A DNA stretch of 64,000 bases, from contig CAVSKV010000004.1 in the NCBI GenBank assembly GCA_963728785.1, forward strand, positions 186,001 through 250,000, in the 5' to 3' direction. The position numbers were made by a program, and so were the translations under genes. The notes under the pieces were generated by a model. The model was not told the origin of the DNA, searched no databases, and was given only the letters and a program-made list of their open reading frames with translations. How positions within the stretch are numbered: position 1 is the first letter of the stretch; every line of letters starts with the position of its first letter. Shown here in pieces: positions 61,867-64,000 of the stretch. Source of the DNA: JAGWRI01 sp963728785. GTDB taxonomy: Bacteria > Gemmatimonadota > Gemmatimonadetes > Gemmatimonadales > Gemmatimonadaceae.

Positions 61867-62208
61867 ATGACTCGACGCCACTGCTTCGCCCTGGACCTGA
61901 AAGACGACGCCGATCTGATCGCCGAGTACGAGCGCTATCACGAGCGAATCTGGCCCGAGATCACCGAGAGCATTCGCTCGGCCGGGATCGTGGACATGGA
62001 GATCTACAGGACCGGCAATCGGCTGTTCATGGTGATGGAGGTCGCGGACGACTTCTCCTTCGAGGCCAAGGCCGCCGCCGATGCGGCCAACGTGAGGGTG
62101 CGCGATTGGGAAACGCTCATGTCCGCGTTCCAACAGGCCCTGCCGTGGGCGGGACCCGGAGAGAAGTGGGTGCGGATGGCAGGCATCTTCAAGCTCGAGG
62201 GGGCATAA
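61867..62208 (+). CDS. L-rhamnose mutarotase-family protein, probable L-fucose mutarotase
   Basis: A 113-residue protein of the RhaM (DUF718) family: CFALDLKDDADLIAEYERYH, IVDMEIYRTGNRLFMVMEVA and LPWAGPGEKWVRMAGIFKLE. RhaM enzymes interconvert alpha and beta anomers; the operon context points to L-fucose. It is the last gene of the operon, 22 nt after fucP. Confidence 0.88.
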   Translation: MTRRHCFALDLKDDADLIAEYERYHERIWPEITESIRSAGIVDMEIYRTGNRLFMVMEVADDFSFEAKAAADAANVRVRDWETLMSAFQQALPWAGPGEKWVRMAGIFKLEGA

Positions 62209-62299
62209 GGCGGCGCGGCTGATGGTCCCGGCGGGGGCGAGAGCGGAGGGCCGGCTCCGGCGCTACATTCCGCGAATCGCCATTCTGACCGGATCTTCG

Positions 62300-62746
62300 A
62301 TGAAGCCGCTCGCTCTGCTTGCCGCAGCCGCGTTCGCGCTTGCCGTTCTGGCCTGCTCCCACGCACCGCCGGTGGTGCGCCCCGTGGTGGACCCCGACCT
62401 GTACCTGTGCGCGGAAATGACCACCGCCCAACTCGGGTTCATCGTCCGCCAGGATACGGGTACGACGGCCACGCGCCTGACCGTGACCACGCGGCCGGAC
62501 CAGCGGTCAGGCCAGTTCGACGGGCTGGTGATTCGCGTGTTGGGCGATACCACGCGCACCCACAGGTGGATCGAGGTGCAGCCGTTCAGCGGAGTGCTGG
62601 CGCGGGGGGCCGCCGAGGACCTGCTCATGGCCGGACCCTTGGCGCGAGAGGCGGCGGCGACTGTCGAACAGCGTTGCAACGGAAAGCCGGGCGGGCTCCG
62701 GGGGGGTCAGCGGGGGAGGCGGGCGCCACCGCTCTCCACACGCTAA
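62300..62746 (+). CDS. lipoprotein of unknown function, 148 aa
   Basis: A lipoprotein signal (LLAAAAFALAVLACS) precedes a small mixed domain (TTAQLGFIVRQDTGTTATRL) and a basic Gly/Arg-rich C-terminus. No family recognised. It is 33 nt before the protease gene in the same direction. Confidence 0.65.
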   Translation: MKPLALLAAAAFALAVLACSHAPPVVRPVVDPDLYLCAEMTTAQLGFIVRQDTGTTATRLTVTTRPDQRSGQFDGLVIRVLGDTTRTHRWIEVQPFSGVLARGAAEDLLMAGPLAREAAATVEQRCNGKPGGLRGGQRGRRAPPLSTR

Positions 62747-62779
62747 TTTTCGCGGAACATCAACCGTGCGGACCACCAC

Positions 62780-64000
62780 ATGAAACCGTTCCGTCTCGCG
62801 AGCGCCGCTCTGGCGTTCCTGCTCGCCGCCTGCTCCGCTTCCAGCGTCATCACGCAGGCGCCGGCCCCCGTACGCCAGCCCGCTGCACCGGCGGACGAGC
62901 CCACCACGGTGGCCCGGGCCGATTTCACCACGCCGCCCACCAATTGGCAACTGCTCGACGAGAAGACCGACCACGTGCCCGGCATCAGCGTGCTGAGGGC
63001 CAATCACGAGCTGCTCTCCAGTATGCAGCCCAAACAGACGGTACTCGTGGCCGTGATCGACGGTGGACTGGACACGGCGGACGTGGATCTCCTGCCGCAT
63101 CTGTGGCGCAACCCGGGCGAGATCCCCGGCAACGGCAAGGACGACGACCACAACGGCTACGTGGACGACAGCTGGGGGTGGGACTTCATCGGGGGCCCCC
63201 ACGGAGACATCGACCAGGAGACGATGGAAGTCACTCGTCTCTACTCGCGTTGCCATCACATCGCCGCGCTCAGCGTGGCCGGGCCGGATCCGTCACCCGC
63301 TGAGTGCGCGCAGATCGACACCACGTTCCGGCAGGAGCGGGATTCGGCGTCGATGACCCTCGGCAGGATCAACAGCGCCGGACTGGCCCTCGAGCGCGTC
63401 ACGGATGTTCTCAAGGCAGCGATCGCCGATTCGCTCACCGCGGAACGCGTCAAGGCGTATCAGCCCACGGACCCCATGCACCAGCAGGCGCGGACCATCT
63501 ATCTCGAACTCGCCGACGCGAACGTCGACTCGGCGACGATCGCCGAGGCGCGCAAGGAGTACGAATCGCAGGTGAAGTACGGCTACGACACGACGTACTT
63601 TCCGCGGCCGGGGATCGTGGGCGACAACCTGATGGACCTGACGCAGCGCAATTACGGCAACCGCGACGTGACGGGGCCCGACGCGCTGCATGGGTCGCAC
63701 GTCTCGGGGATCATCGGGGCCGTGCCCGACGACAAGGAGGGCATTCAGGGCGTGGCGCAATCGGTGCGAATCATGATGGTCCGGACGATTCCCGACGGCG
63801 ACGAGCGTGACAAGGACGTGGCCAACGCCATTCGGTACGCTGTGGACAACGGCGCCAAGGTGATCAACATGAGCTTCGGCAAGCCGTACTCCCCGCAGAA
63901 ATCGGCGGTGGACGACGCGGTGAAGTACGCCGACGCGCATGGGGTGCTGATGGTGCACGCGGCCGGCAACGACAACAAGGACAGCGACCTGGGGCACAAC
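62780..64000 (+). CDS. subtilisin-like serine protease lipoprotein (S8), 3' end cut by the window
   Basis: The first 407 residues are present; the frame runs off the window edge. A lipoprotein signal (RLASAALAFLLAACS) is followed by a pro-region. The catalytic Asp is in TVLVAVIDGGLDTADVDL and the catalytic His in ALHGSHVSGIIGAVPDD. An insertion of about 120 residues rich in charged helices separates them. NMSFGKPYSP and VLMVHAAGND continue the fold; the catalytic Ser lies beyond 64000. The long Asp-His insert is a feature of a subgroup of Gram-negative S8 proteases. Confidence 0.9.
   Translation, partial: MKPFRLASAALAFLLAACSASSVITQAPAPVRQPAAPADEPTTVARADFTTPPTNWQLLDEKTDHVPGISVLRANHELLSSMQPKQTVLVAVIDGGLDTADVDLLPHLWRNPGEIPGNGKDDDHNGYVDDSWGWDFIGGPHGDIDQETMEVTRLYSRCHHIAALSVAGPDPSPAECAQIDTTFRQERDSASMTLGRINSAGLALERVTDVLKAAIADSLTAERVKAYQPTDPMHQQARTIYLELADANVDSATIAEARKEYESQVKYGYDTTYFPRPGIVGDNLMDLTQRNYGNRDVTGPDALHGSHVSGIIGAVPDDKEGIQGVAQSVRIMMVRTIPDGDERDKDVANAIRYAVDNGAKVINMSFGKPYSPQKSAVDDAVKYADAHGVLMVHAAGNDNKDSDLGHN

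Overview
The window is high-GC, densely coded bacterial chromosome. No rRNA or tRNA gene was recognised, so the host is inferred from gene style: very high GC; many secreted or lipoprotein-anchored proteases, amidohydrolases and BNR-repeat proteins; a class II ribonucleotide reductase; UPF0182, DUF4342 and DUF4404 proteins; Hanks-type kinase and FHA/PP2C signalling; and a type II secretion-like cluster. Together these fit Gemmatimonadota or a similar soil phylum. This is an inference, not proof.

Layout. 115-2314 (minus): FHA/zinc-ribbon protein followed by a PP2C phosphatase. 2465-7517 (plus): N-acetylmuramoyl-L-alanine amidase, a fused metalloprotease/propeller/beta-barrel protein and a gamma-carbonic-anhydrase-like protein, tightly coupled. 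7518-7959: AT-richer gap ending in an intrinsic terminator just before nrdJ (7960-10479). 10480-14744: accessory island with two IS481-family elements (the second has a frameshifted transposase), a DJ-1/PfpI protein, a cupin, and an integron-type attC site directly behind the cupin gene. 14745-26625: mixed secreted, membrane and stress genes, including a secreted esterase, a Dps-like protein, a degraded LOG-family pseudogene, DinB proteins and a Ser/Thr kinase. 26704-37782: BNR-repeat protein, UPF0182 membrane protein, M16 protease, amidohydrolase and exported DinB protein.

38401-48552 is one long operon, with mostly overlapping start and stop codons, for a type II secretion/pseudopilus system in the order G-F-H-I-J-K-L-M-C-D-E. 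Facing it, 50289-48652 is an ECF sigma factor, a likely anti-sigma factor and a PDZ protein. 50494-53131 holds small proteins, a DEAD-box helicase and a GNAT acetyltransferase. 53128-62208 starts with an M20 peptidase and continues into a complete non-phosphorylating L-fucose catabolic operon: secreted alpha-L-fucosidase, fuconate dehydratase, ketodeoxyfuconate dehydrogenase, diketodeoxyfuconate hydrolase, fuconolactonase, fucose dehydrogenase, fucose permease and mutarotase. The predicted products are pyruvate and L-lactate. The window ends inside a subtilisin-like lipoprotein protease.

The least explained structures are (i) a family of intergenic elements (35668-35724, 48555-48649, 50359-50424) built from short tandem octamers, a conserved core of about 20 bp and inverted octamers, with the octamer differing between copies; and (ii) the IS-riddled cassette region at 10636-14565.
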